Below, one piece after another: positions 16,656 through 25,152 of a DNA stretch of 64,000 nucleotides. The notes beneath the pieces are model-generated. The model was not told the origin of the DNA. It did not search any database and saw nothing but the letters and a program-made list of their open reading frames with translations. The DNA lies in the NCBI GenBank assembly GCA_036844945.1, contig DAIUEV010000002.1:54568-118567 (forward strand), written 5' to 3'. The DNA comes from Palsa-461 sp036844945 (GTDB taxonomy: Bacteria; Actinomycetota; Acidimicrobiia; Acidimicrobiales; RAAP-2). Within the stretch, counting starts at the first letter, position 1, and every line of letters begins with the position of its first letter. The translations under genes and the position numbers were made by a program.

Positions 16656-18680
16656 CTATGGGTGGTTCGGGGCGGTGTCGCAGTAGGGCTCGCCGCTCGA
16701 CTGGGTGTAGCTCCCGTAGTTCTGGCTGGACGACCAGACACCGGGCAGGAGCGTGGTCGCCGTGCAGGCGACCCCCTGGTTGACCGCCGTCGAGGCGATC
16801 GACCACTTGGGCGTGCCCGGGTTGAGGTAGTCCGGGACCTCGACGTACTCGAGACGGCTGTCCCACAGGTAGTACTTCGTGTAGCCCGCCGACGGGCTAT
16901 TGCCGTTGAAGGTCCCGACGGCAGGCCGGTAGTCCTCCGAGATCGTGCCGTAGACGTCGAGCGTCCCCTCGGTGTTGCCGCTGAAGTTCCCGTTGCCCTG
17001 GAAGGCGAAGTTGTCGACGCCGAAGCCGTCGTTGAGGGCCAGGATGGCGGCGTCGATGGTGAGGCCATTGGCCCCCGGGTCGCAGTAGGGGGCCGGCTGG
17101 GCGCCCGTCGCCCCACAGGTGATCATCACGAAGGTGGTGTAGCCGGAGGTCTCGAGCGGCCGGTTCACGTCCACGTAGGCATAGGCGATCAGGCCGAGCG
17201 CGTCGTTGGGCGCGGCCGTCGAGTTGTACGCGCACTGGTTCGCGAAGGTGCTGTTGAACGAACTGCCGCAGTCCGCGTAGGTGATGTTGCCCTGGATGAT
17301 GATGTCGTTCTGGGTCGCGATGGTGAGCGCCCCCGACACCGTCCCCTGGACGAAGGCGTCACCCTCGCAGTCGGGGCTGCCGGTCTGACCGTAGTAGAGC
17401 CCGAGCTGCGAGTAGGTCCCGTTCGGCGATTCGCCGTCGAAGGGATTGGCGAAGGAGTTGCAGGTTTGCGACGAGGGGGTGTTCTCGACGTACACCACCC
17501 CGTTGACCGGTGCGAGCACCTTCCCGGTCCCGCACGAGTTGGGATTGGTTGGGTTGTCGTCCTGGTTCACCCCCGACGACGAGTAGGGGGTGTTCGGGCT
17601 GGTCACTGTCATGTACTCGGTGGTCGAGGTGTTCGACAGGACGATCGTGGTCGGGCCCGAGTACAGGCACCCGCTCTGGGCGGCGATCGCGGCGAGCGAG
17701 GTGTCGGTCGCCGGGATCGGCTCGATCGAGGCGTTGTCCGAGCTCGTCGCGGAGTTGTAGGTCCCGACATCGGAGCTGGCCGCGGCCGAGCAGTTGCTCG
17801 GAGTGTAGTGATTGTCGTTGGGGTCGACGAACAGGCAGTTTGGGTCGTGGGTGGTGATCGTCGAGGGGTCCGAGCTCGAGCCGAAGTTTGGCCTGCCGTC
17901 GACATAGAACGAGTCGTTCGAGTACACGGGACCGTAGAGGACGTCGTGCGGGCCGAAGAAGATCGCGGCGCAGTCCGAGCTGTTGAAGTTCCCCGGGTTG
18001 GTGGTGTCCGGCCCCTCGTAGTTGTTGTTCCAGTCGTAGGTGCAGTTCTGTGCCTCCCCCGAAGCGGGGACGCTCGTCTCGTAGTTGCTCCAGAAGATGT
18101 GGGTGAGGAACCCGTTCTCGGGCGTGAGGTTCACGTACGAACTCTGGAACGACACCGTCTTGCTGATCGACGCCACTCCGTAGATCTGCTCTTTTACGTA
18201 GTCGAGGGTCAGCCCGGCGGTCGACCCGGCCGCGCTGCAGGCCGTGTTGAAGCACAGCGCCGGGTTGGTCCACATGAACTTCTCGGTGATCGGGTTGTTG
18301 GTGTTCCCGGTCACCGTCTCCCAGCTGTTGAGGGCGGGGAGCTCCGAGGACGGGCACGATGTCGAGGAGGTCGACGTGTTGCCGCTGTTGCAGTTGATCA
18401 GATTGGGGTTCTGGTTGATCGCCGAAAGGTACGAGTCGATCCCGGACTGCAGCGCCCGGTAGGCAAGGTGCTGGACGACGTCGTTGGAGACGAGCGGGTC
18501 GTGCTGCATGGCGGTCGCCGCGAGGGTCCCGGCGCTCAGCGAGATGAGCAGGATGAGGCCGATCACCATGGCCATGGCCGCCTGGCCAGCGTCCCGGGCC
18601 CGGCTGACGGCGCGGGCGGCCCGACGGTCGTCGTCCAGGTGGTAGACGATGTGTCTCCAGGCGCGCCGGTGCACGGACAT
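16656..18680 (-). CDS. Type IV pilus-associated minor protein (PilX-like), large secreted C-terminus
   Basis: A 674-residue protein. A basic N-terminus is followed by a prepilin-like segment, AGQAAMAMVIGLILLISLS, in which G32/Q33 could be the processing site; the usual Glu+5 is absent, as in some PilX-type minor pilins. The remaining 600 residues are rich in Ser, Thr, Asn and Cys, typical of an exported domain, with no family I recognise. ATG 18680 is chosen because GGTGGGG lies upstream; GTG 18686 overlaps the previous stop and is an alternative. It is the third gene of the pilin operon, and its stop codon abuts that of the converging ftsH-like gene with no base between. Confidence 0.72.
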   Translation of the reverse strand: MSVHRRAWRHIVYHLDDDRRAARAVSRARDAGQAAMAMVIGLILLISLSAGTLAATAMQHDPLVSNDVVQHLAYRALQSGIDSYLSAINQNPNLINCNSGNTSTSSTSCPSSELPALNSWETVTGNTNNPITEKFMWTNPALCFNTACSAAGSTAGLTLDYVKEQIYGVASISKTVSFQSSYVNLTPENGFLTHIFWSNYETSVPASGEAQNCTYDWNNNYEGPDTTNPGNFNSSDCAAIFFGPHDVLYGPVYSNDSFYVDGRPNFGSSSDPSTITTHDPNCLFVDPNDNHYTPSNCSAAASSDVGTYNSATSSDNASIEPIPATDTSLAAIAAQSGCLYSGPTTIVLSNTSTTEYMTVTSPNTPYSSSGVNQDDNPTNPNSCGTGKVLAPVNGVVYVENTPSSQTCNSFANPFDGESPNGTYSQLGLYYGQTGSPDCEGDAFVQGTVSGALTIATQNDIIIQGNITYADCGSSFNSTFANQCAYNSTAAPNDALGLIAYAYVDVNRPLETSGYTTFVMITCGATGAQPAPYCDPGANGLTIDAAILALNDGFGVDNFAFQGNGNFSGNTEGTLDVYGTISEDYRPAVGTFNGNSPSAGYTKYYLWDSRLEYVEVPDYLNPGTPKWSIASTAVNQGVACTATTLLPGVWSSSQNYGSYTQSSGEPYCDTAPNHP

Positions 18681-18682
18681 CT

Positions 18683-19627
18683 TCACCCCACCATCTGCTG
18701 GTACGTGGACGAGTACGGCGACAGCAGGTACACGGTGCTGTTGTCCTCGGACTGACCGCCTGCAGTCCTGCCGGTCGAGACCCCGTTTACCTGGAGGTCG
18801 ATCGACACGGCATAGATCTCGGCACCCGGGCAGTTGGCCAGCACGTTTCCGGTCGAGCTCCCGGTGCTGGTGCAGGTCGCAAACGTGGCGTGGTCGGCCC
18901 CGTAGAGGCATGATGCGACGCTCGCGCCGTAGGGATTGGCCGGTGTGTTCGCCTGGCTCGGGATGCAGGAGTAGCTGTTCCCGTTGATCGTCGAGTTCCC
19001 CACCACCGATGTCGTGTACGTGGTGGTCGAGCTCGAGGACGTCGCGATGAGGAGGGTGAACTCGAACAACGGCTGGTTGTCTTTCGCGTTGGAGACACCG
19101 CTCACCGTGATCAGTGTGTGGGCGGTCCCCCAGGTGCACGCCGATCCGGTGGGAGGGCACGTCCCGCTGGTTGCTGCTGCCTCGGTCACCGTGAACGTGC
19201 CGCCCGCGTTGCACAGCCCGCTGCTCGGCGTGGACGACGCGCAGCTGGCCACGATCTTGGCCGGGCCGTTGTTGTCGCCGATGTTCGCGTAGAAGGTCAT
19301 GGACGTCGGGAGGATCGCCCCGGTGGCGAAGGGTGGCACCGGCACGCCGTTGCTGGTCGGTCCGGGCTCTACAGCCGAACGGATGAACCGCTGGAGGTTG
19401 GTCGAGACCGGGAGAAGCTGGTTCACGTTGATGTACGTGTTGTTGACGCGGGCCACGGTCGAGAAAAGCGTGTCGACGATGGGCACCGTCATGGCGAAGA
19501 GGATGAGGAGCGTGAGGACCGCGATCATCAGCTCGATGAGCGTCACGCCGTCCTCACCATTCCCGCCGCGCCGCGCGTCGAGCGAGCGGGAGAATCGGCG
19601 GATGAGTCGGGGAACCGGACCGGGCAT
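18683..19627 (-). CDS. Type IV prepilin-like protein (PilW/GspJ type)
   Basis: A 314-residue pseudopilin precursor. A 27-residue leader ends in GEDG and is followed by VTLIELMIAVLTLLILFAM, a textbook class III signal with Glu at +5, so prepilin peptidase should cleave after Gly27. The exported part is Ser/Thr-rich with several Cys pairs and ends in a short tail. ATG 19627 overlaps the stop of the upstream large pilin (TGATG). It is the second gene of the operon. No assembly ATPase, platform protein or prepilin peptidase gene lies in the window. Confidence 0.85.
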   Translation of the reverse strand: MPGPVPRLIRRFSRSLDARRGGNGEDGVTLIELMIAVLTLLILFAMTVPIVDTLFSTVARVNNTYINVNQLLPVSTNLQRFIRSAVEPGPTSNGVPVPPFATGAILPTSMTFYANIGDNNGPAKIVASCASSTPSSGLCNAGGTFTVTEAAATSGTCPPTGSACTWGTAHTLITVSGVSNAKDNQPLFEFTLLIATSSSSTTTYTTSVVGNSTINGNSYSCIPSQANTPANPYGASVASCLYGADHATFATCTSTGSSTGNVLANCPGAEIYAVSIDLQVNGVSTGRTAGGQSEDNSTVYLLSPYSSTYQQMVG

Positions 19628-22467
19628 CAGTCGGCGACCGGCACGAAGTTCGGCATGTAGTACGTCGTCGCCCCGACCACGATGGACGTCGGGTTCACTG
19701 TCACGGTCGTCGTCGCCGATGTGACCCCCGACTTCACGGTGACGCTGTAGGTGCCGTAGATCACGTCGATGCGGCTCAGGCCGTCGACGCCGGTCGTGGG
19801 CATCGAGTAGCTCGTCGGGTTGGACGGGTTGGCGGGCGGGTTGGTCAGAGCGGGGAACGACCCGCTACTCAAGGGGGTCAGCTCCGCCGAGGAGGAACAC
19901 GAGGCGTCGACGATCGAGATCGTCGCCCCCGAGAGGGCGACCCCGCTCGAGTTGACCGCCTCGATCGGCAGGAGCCCCATCGGCAACACGACCGTCGGGG
20001 CCATGGGACTCGTGGTCGGCGTGGCGCCCGGCGTGGTCGACGCCGAGACCGAGGCGGTTGTCAACTCGGACGCGCAGTAGCCGACGGCGATTGAATAGCC
20101 GCTCTCAAACGGGAAGAGCGGGCCGACCTCGACCTGTGGCCCGTTGGCGGTGGTAGGTGCGGACATCTCGATCGTGGTGTTCGGCGAGAGGTTCGAGTTC
20201 GACACCATGATCGGCGGGTTGTCGAGGTACATCCCTGCGAGCGTGCTCGGGGTGGACGAGGCACTGAACGAGACGGTGGCGTTGGCGTAGTCGAAGACCT
20301 CACCGGCCGATTCGGTGGCGGCCGCCATCTCGCAGGTGGTGGCGGCCGTGCAGTGGAGACCGCTGATATAGACGGGGTTGCCCCCGGTCGTGCCCGAGAA
20401 GGTCGCGCTGCTCCACGTGCCCGCTTTGAGTACGTCGACGATCGCGGCGGTGGAGCTCGTGCCGACCGCATAGCACGCCGTGGTCGTCGGGCAGTCCAGC
20501 GCGCTGAGCGTGACGATCCCGCTCGGCAGCGTCTGGGAAGCCCACGCAGTTCCGCTCGCGAGCTCGATGACGCCCGCCGACGAGCTCGTCGTGTCGAGCG
20601 CGAAGCAGGGCACCGCCGTCGACGGGCAGGTGAGACCGGTGATCAAGCTCAGCCCCGACGGGACGGTGTCGTTCAACCAGGCCGAGGCGCTGGAACCGCT
20701 CGCGCACTTGGACCCGGTGGTCGTGTTGCAGTAGATGACGATTGGGCCAACGGAGCCCGAGCCGATCTTCCCCGTCCCGCTCGCCCAGCAGAAGTTGCCC
20801 GAAGTCGTGCACGCGACCGAGGTAAAGGTGCTCATCGTGAAGCCGCTGTAAGTGAATGGCTTCCAGGTGACCGTCGTGCCACTCACGCTCGTGATCGTGA
20901 TCGCGACGGGAACCAGACTCGAGCTCACGGTGCCCGTGCCGACCGCGACACAGAACGTGGTGCTGTTGCAAGTGATCTGCACGATGGTGCTCATCGTCAT
21001 GCCGCTTTGGGTGAAGGCCGTCCAGGTCGTACCGGGGGACGAGGACCCGGTGTTCGAGAAGATCGTCGATCCGCTGGAGGTGGTCCCGGTGACGAAACAG
21101 AGCGGCTGCGCGGTGGAGCTCGGGCACACGAGGTTGGTCAGCGCGGTGGTCGAGGGAATGGTGTCCTTCGTCCAGGTCGCCGTGGACCCCGAGATCGTGG
21201 CCGTGAGGAGCACCCCGGTCGACGTGGTGCTCTCGCCTATCGCGATGCACGCGGGTGTGGTCGCGCTCTTCGGACAGTCGATCTCGGTGAGCTGCGAAAC
21301 GCCCGCCGGGAGCGTGCTGCTCGTCCAGGTTGTGCCGTTCGTGGACACGGCTGCCGCGCCCCCCGACGAGCTGTAACCCACGGCGATGCACGCGCTCGAG
21401 CTGCAGTCTGCGTCCTCGACACGGGTCATCGTCGACGGGAAGGCCGCCACCGCCCACCCCGAGCCGGTCTTCACGATCCCCGACGCCGCGGGCGACGCGT
21501 TGGGCGAGGCTGTGCTGGTGGGGGTCTGTCCCATCACGAGACACGTCACGATGGTCGCGGTGGTCGGGCACGTGATGCCGTCGTCGATCGCCGTGGTCGT
21601 CGGGTACGAGAGCCCGACGTACGCCCCTTCGTCGTACTGGAATGCGACCTCGGTGATCTCTGCGTCGGTCACCGTGATGGCCGATTGGTTGGAGGGCTGG
21701 GTCTCCGACGACGCCTCGTTGTAGCTGGCCACATACGCCGAGCCGCTCCCGCCCGGCCCCACCTGGACGGTGTAGGTGCCGGGAGTGAGTTCGAGGAAGG
21801 TACAGCCGTTCGATCCCGGCGTCAGCGAGTACGGCGTCGTGAGGTTGGAGCCGGAGACCTGGACCGGCACCGTCTGGACCCGCTGGGCCCAGGTCTCGTT
21901 GGAGACGTCGGTCGGCGGGGTACCCGGATAGACCGGATCGCCGTTCACCTGGATCGCCAGGTAGCCGTCGGTGAGGTTCCCCGTCGCCGGGAAGTTGAGG
22001 ATCGCCTGGTCCGTGATGCTCTGGTTGGAGGCCCAGGAGACGGTCACCTGGAGACCGAGGACCGGCGAAGTGTTGGTGTCGCAGAAGTCAGGGGTGCCGC
22101 CGGAGGCGTCGGTCCACTTGAACAGCGCGCTCACCTTGTAGGTGATGCCTGAGAGGATGGAGCTCGGCTCGGTGAGCGCCGTGCCCACCTCGGGCTGGCT
22201 GTTCGCGTCCTCGGGCGGGCCCTGGGTGTTGAGGTTCTCGATCCACTGCTCTGCCACCGACAGCGCGGTGAGCCGCTGGCGTGCCGAGGCCGCGTTGGAG
22301 AGGACGTTCGTGAAGAGGTAGCTCGTCGGGATCAGCACCGCGAGCAGGACGACCATGGCGATGATGCAGTCGATCATCCCGAACCCCTGATCACCGCGGT
22401 CGCGGATGCAGTGATCAGGGAGCTCGTCGCACCGGAGGCGTCGCAGGGCGCGCGAAAGCGGGTTCAT
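19627..22467 (-). CDS. Very large prepilin-like protein with nine Cys-pair repeats, possible pilus-tip adhesin
   Basis: A 946-residue protein. A leader ends in RGDQG and is followed by FGMIDCIIAMVVLLAVLIP, a class III signal in which position +5 is Asp33 and not Glu. An Ig-like domain (about 165-240) comes next. From Cys300 there are nine repeats, each with two cysteines 6-12 residues apart and a following small-residue strand (forms such as DCSSSACIAVG, TCNSTTFCVAVG, DCPTTTACYAVG), separated by WTSSTLP-like strands, which resembles a beta-propeller. A second Ig-like domain closes the protein. The mRNA leader contains a c-di-GMP riboswitch. The exposed repeats suggest ligand or surface binding; that is inference. 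Confidence 0.78.
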   Translation of the reverse strand: MNPLSRALRRLRCDELPDHCIRDRGDQGFGMIDCIIAMVVLLAVLIPTSYLFTNVLSNAASARQRLTALSVAEQWIENLNTQGPPEDANSQPEVGTALTEPSSILSGITYKVSALFKWTDASGGTPDFCDTNTSPVLGLQVTVSWASNQSITDQAILNFPATGNLTDGYLAIQVNGDPVYPGTPPTDVSNETWAQRVQTVPVQVSGSNLTTPYSLTPGSNGCTFLELTPGTYTVQVGPGGSGSAYVASYNEASSETQPSNQSAITVTDAEITEVAFQYDEGAYVGLSYPTTTAIDDGITCPTTATIVTCLVMGQTPTSTASPNASPAASGIVKTGSGWAVAAFPSTMTRVEDADCSSSACIAVGYSSSGGAAAVSTNGTTWTSSTLPAGVSQLTEIDCPKSATTPACIAIGESTTSTGVLLTATISGSTATWTKDTIPSTTALTNLVCPSSTAQPLCFVTGTTSSGSTIFSNTGSSSPGTTWTAFTQSGMTMSTIVQITCNSTTFCVAVGTGTVSSSLVPVAITITSVSGTTVTWKPFTYSGFTMSTFTSVACTTSGNFCWASGTGKIGSGSVGPIVIYCNTTTGSKCASGSSASAWLNDTVPSGLSLITGLTCPSTAVPCFALDTTSSSAGVIELASGTAWASQTLPSGIVTLSALDCPTTTACYAVGTSSTAAIVDVLKAGTWSSATFSGTTGGNPVYISGLHCTAATTCEMAAATESAGEVFDYANATVSFSASSTPSTLAGMYLDNPPIMVSNSNLSPNTTIEMSAPTTANGPQVEVGPLFPFESGYSIAVGYCASELTTASVSASTTPGATPTTSPMAPTVVLPMGLLPIEAVNSSGVALSGATISIVDASCSSSAELTPLSSGSFPALTNPPANPSNPTSYSMPTTGVDGLSRIDVIYGTYSVTVKSGVTSATTTVTVNPTSIVVGATTYYMPNFVPVAD

Positions 22468-22572
22468 GGCGCGCTGCTCCGGCCCGGCTCGGTGGCCATC
22501 ACACCCGTCCCCGTCCTCTCCCAGTGGCGACTCGGGGAAGGCCTCCGACTCGGCAGCACTGCTGCCACCGAT

Positions 22573-22647
22573 TCGACGGCCCGGCTAACTCCCTGAGTCC
22601 CGTGGCTTTGCGTCGCCTTCTCGCGAAGGGTTTGCCTTTTCGTCGGC
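22573..22647 (-). promoter_or_regulatory. Cyclic-di-GMP class I (GEMM-I) riboswitch
   Basis: Read on the minus strand, the leader of the pilin operon contains the GEMM-I hallmarks in order: AAAAGGCAAACC (22629-22640), a stem CTTC-GCGA-GAAG with a GNRA tetraloop, GCGACGCAAAGCCACGGG, a second stem around ACTC/GAGT, and TTAGCCGGGCC. The closing helix pairs CGACG (plus-strand 22641-22645) with CGTCG (22574-22578). A candidate expression-platform hairpin, GGCAG/CTGCC, lies at 22552-22566, and the start codon is about 105 nt further on. Class I riboswitches of this type bind c-di-GMP. Whether ligand turns the operon on or off cannot be told. Confidence 0.93.
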
Positions 22648-22786
22648 GCCAATGCAGCTGCCTCCGATCAAAAAGAGACTAGAGGGCCGACCCTCCAAAG
22701 TTGGGGATCCACCGGGCCCGTGACCAGGGATTTCAGCCCCGGACCCGGCCCGACGCCGCCGGAGCCGTCCACCTAAGGTGGTCCTG

Positions 22787-23518
22787 GTGGGGCGGGGCCC
22801 GTCGGAAAGCGCAAACGGTTTCGCGATGGACCTGTTCTCGCCGCTCGCCCGTCGCTACGACCTGCTCTGCGAAGTGCTTTCGCTCGGGCAGAACCGCCGC
22901 TGGCGGCGGTGCATGGTGGACCACGCGACGGGCGGGCAACCCCGTCGGCTCCTCGACGTCGCATCCGGCACCGCGGGGGTGGCTATCGCGCTGGCCAGGC
23001 GCACCGAGGCCCGCGTCGTCGCCTACGACCTGACCCTTCCGATGCTCCGACAGGGCGCCGCACGCGTGGATGACGCCGGGCTCACCGCCCGGATCGACCT
23101 GGTCGAAGGCCGGGCCGAGCAACTTCCGTTCCCCGACGACAGCTTCGACGCGCTGACCTTCACCTACCTCTTGCGCTACGTCGAGGACCCCGCCTCGACC
23201 CTGCGGGAGCTCGCCCGGGTGGTGCGGCCGGGCGGGGCGGTGGCCAGCCTCGAGTTCCTCGCCCCCCCGAGTCCCCTCTGGGGCGGAGCCTGGTGGGCCT
23301 ATACCCGGCTCCTGCTCCCGGTGGCGGGCTGGTTGACCGGTGGCCGGGAGTGGTGGCGGGTCGGCCGTTTCCTCGGACCCAATATCAGCGGCCACTACCG
23401 CCGCTACCCGGTGCCCTGGACCGTCGGCGCGTGGGAGGACGCCGGTTTGGTCGACGTCGGCGTGCGTCGGATGAGCCTCGGCGGGGGGCTGGTCATGTGG
23501 GGCCGGCGTGCCGTCTGA
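22787..23518 (+). CDS. MenG/UbiE-like SAM-dependent methyltransferase
   Basis: A 243-residue class I methyltransferase. The start MDLFSPLARRYDLLCEVLSLG matches the MenG/UbiE N-terminus, motif I is LLDVASGTAGVAIAL, and LPFPDDSFDALTFTYLLRYVEDP is the family's post-I segment. Menaquinone-type C-methylation is likely, although paralogues act on other substrates. GTG 22787 has AAGGTGG five bases upstream; ATG 22835-region internal starts would trim the non-conserved N-terminus. The next gene overlaps its end by 11 bp. Confidence 0.8.
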   Translation: MGRGPSESANGFAMDLFSPLARRYDLLCEVLSLGQNRRWRRCMVDHATGGQPRRLLDVASGTAGVAIALARRTEARVVAYDLTLPMLRQGAARVDDAGLTARIDLVEGRAEQLPFPDDSFDALTFTYLLRYVEDPASTLRELARVVRPGGAVASLEFLAPPSPLWGGAWWAYTRLLLPVAGWLTGGREWWRVGRFLGPNISGHYRRYPVPWTVGAWEDAGLVDVGVRRMSLGGGLVMWGRRAV

Positions 23519-24260
23519 GCCGGGTCCCGACACGGCCCCGGCGCCCCTGCGGCCCGCCTTCTACGCCGCTCGGCCGGGGGGATGGCGCGACTGGTGGACG
23601 CTTCTCCATCCGCCCTACACCGCCTGGCATCTCTCCTACGTCGTGGTCGGCGCCTGCCTGGCCCCGGTTGTCCGGGTCGACCGGCTGGTGGGGACGCTGC
23701 TCGGGTTCTTCCTCGCCGTCGGCCTCGCCGCGCACGCGCTCGACGAGCTTCGGGGCCGCCCGCTCGGGACCCGCATCCCCTCCCCGTGGCTCGTGGCGAC
23801 CGCGGTCGCCGGGATCGGAGGCGCGGTCGTGCTCGGCGCGATCGGCGTCGACCGGGTGGGGTGGACCCTGGTGCCATTCATCGTCGTCGGCCCGCTCGTT
23901 GTCGTCACCTACAACCTCGACGTGCCGTTGGTGCACCGCGACGTCGTCTTCGCCGCCGCCTGGGGTGCCTTCCCAGTCCTGACCGCCTACGTCGCCGAGG
24001 CCCAGGGGCTCTCGTGGGGCGCCGTCCTTGCCGCCCTCGCCGCGTTCGCGCTCTCCGCGGCCCAGCGCAGCCTCTCGACTCCCGCCCGGCTGCTCCGGCG
24101 GCGCACCCAGGAGGTCGAGGGCACGCTTACGCTCGACGACGGGGGGCGCCAGGTGCTCGACCGGGCGACGCTGCTGGCCCCGCTCGAACGGGCGCTGCAT
24201 GCGCTGTCCATCAGCGTCGTCATGCTGGCAACCTCGCTGGCACTGGTCAGGTTGACATAG
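23508..24260 (+). CDS. Polytopic membrane protein, remotely UbiA-like
   Basis: A 250-residue protein with about seven hydrophobic segments after a 30-residue soluble N-terminus. The loop HALDELRGRPLGTRIP after the second span and TYNLDVPLVHRDVVF later sit where UbiA prenyltransferases have their Asp-rich motifs, but the classical NDxxD is not present. It starts inside the MenG-like gene (GTG 23508), so the two are probably co-translated, which fits a quinone or isoprenoid role. I cannot place it in a family with certainty. Confidence 0.6.
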   Translation: MPSEPGPDTAPAPLRPAFYAARPGGWRDWWTLLHPPYTAWHLSYVVVGACLAPVVRVDRLVGTLLGFFLAVGLAAHALDELRGRPLGTRIPSPWLVATAVAGIGGAVVLGAIGVDRVGWTLVPFIVVGPLVVVTYNLDVPLVHRDVVFAAAWGAFPVLTAYVAEAQGLSWGAVLAALAAFALSAAQRSLSTPARLLRRRTQEVEGTLTLDDGGRQVLDRATLLAPLERALHALSISVVMLATSLALVRLT

Positions 24261-24268
24261 GAGGTCGG

Positions 24269-25114
24269 GTGCTCGGCTGCATCGGGGTCGTCAGCCCCGG
24301 GTCGATGGGGAGCGCGGTCGGGCGCAGTCTCGCGGCGGCGGGTTCGCACGTCGTCGTCGCCCTCGAGGGTCGCAGCCCGCATTCGGTCGAACGGGCCCGC
24401 CGAGCCGGACTGGAGGACGTGGGCAGACTCGAGGCGCTGGTGGAACGGAGCGACCTCGTGCTTTCGATCGTCCCGCCCGCCTGCGCCGTCGTGGTGGCGA
24501 CGGAAGTGGCGGCGGCGATGACCCGTACCGGCGCCCGGTCGCGCGTCCTCGACGCCAACGCCATCTCGCCCGGTCGGGCCCGGGAGGTCGCGTCGGTGGT
24601 CGAGCGCTCGGGCGGTCACTATGTCGACGGCGGGATCGTCGGAGGCCCGCCCCATCCCGGGGGCCGTACCGACCTGTTCGTTTCTGGCGCCGAGGCAACG
24701 TCGCTCGCGGCCGAGCTCGTCACTCCCGACCTCGCGGTGACGGCGCTCGGTCCCGACCCCGCCGCCGCCTCGGCCCTCAAGATGTGCTTCGCCGCGTGGA
24801 CGAAGGGCACGTCCGCCTTGTTGATCGCGATCCGCGCCGTGGCGCAGCATTCCGGTGTCGACGAGGCGCTGTGCGCGCTGTGGGAGCGCCGCGACGCCGA
24901 CCTCGTCGTCCGCTCCGACGGCGCGGGAGCGGTGGCCGGACGAGCGTGGCGTTGGGTCGATGAGATGACCGAGATCGCTCGCACGTTCGAGGCAGCGGGA
25001 CTGCCGGGCGGCGCCGCGGCGTCGGCCGCTGACCTGTACGCGCGCCTGTCGTCGTTCAAGGACACCGAGCGCACGCCGGCGCTCGAAGAGCTCATCGCCG
25101 CGGTGACGCCGTGA
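24269..25114 (+). CDS. NAD(P)-binding 6PGDH/beta-hydroxyacid dehydrogenase-like protein
   Basis: A 281-residue protein. The N-terminal Rossmann domain begins CIGVVSPGSMGSAVGRSLAAAG (G-x-x-S-x-G-S-x-x-G), and SIVPPACA, DANAISPG and YVDGGIVGGPP are the conserved loops of the 6-phosphogluconate/3-hydroxyisobutyrate dehydrogenase superfamily. The C-terminal helical part with ALKMCFAAWTKGTSALL, Lys in the catalytic position, resembles the DUF1932 domain. GTG 24269 has AGGAGG four bases upstream. It follows the membrane protein by eight bases. Substrate unknown. Confidence 0.82.
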   Translation: MLGCIGVVSPGSMGSAVGRSLAAAGSHVVVALEGRSPHSVERARRAGLEDVGRLEALVERSDLVLSIVPPACAVVVATEVAAAMTRTGARSRVLDANAISPGRAREVASVVERSGGHYVDGGIVGGPPHPGGRTDLFVSGAEATSLAAELVTPDLAVTALGPDPAAASALKMCFAAWTKGTSALLIAIRAVAQHSGVDEALCALWERRDADLVVRSDGAGAVAGRAWRWVDEMTEIARTFEAAGLPGGAAASAADLYARLSSFKDTERTPALEELIAAVTP

Positions 25115-25152
25115 CATCGAGCCGGGTCGCGGCGCGGCGCGCCGGGTAGCCG

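Noticed and set aside
16662..18755. A 697-residue plus-strand open frame opposite the PilX-like gene
   Set aside because: A Val/Arg/Gly-rich shadow of a Ser/Thr/Asn-rich gene; the real gene has a prepilin-like segment and fits the operon.
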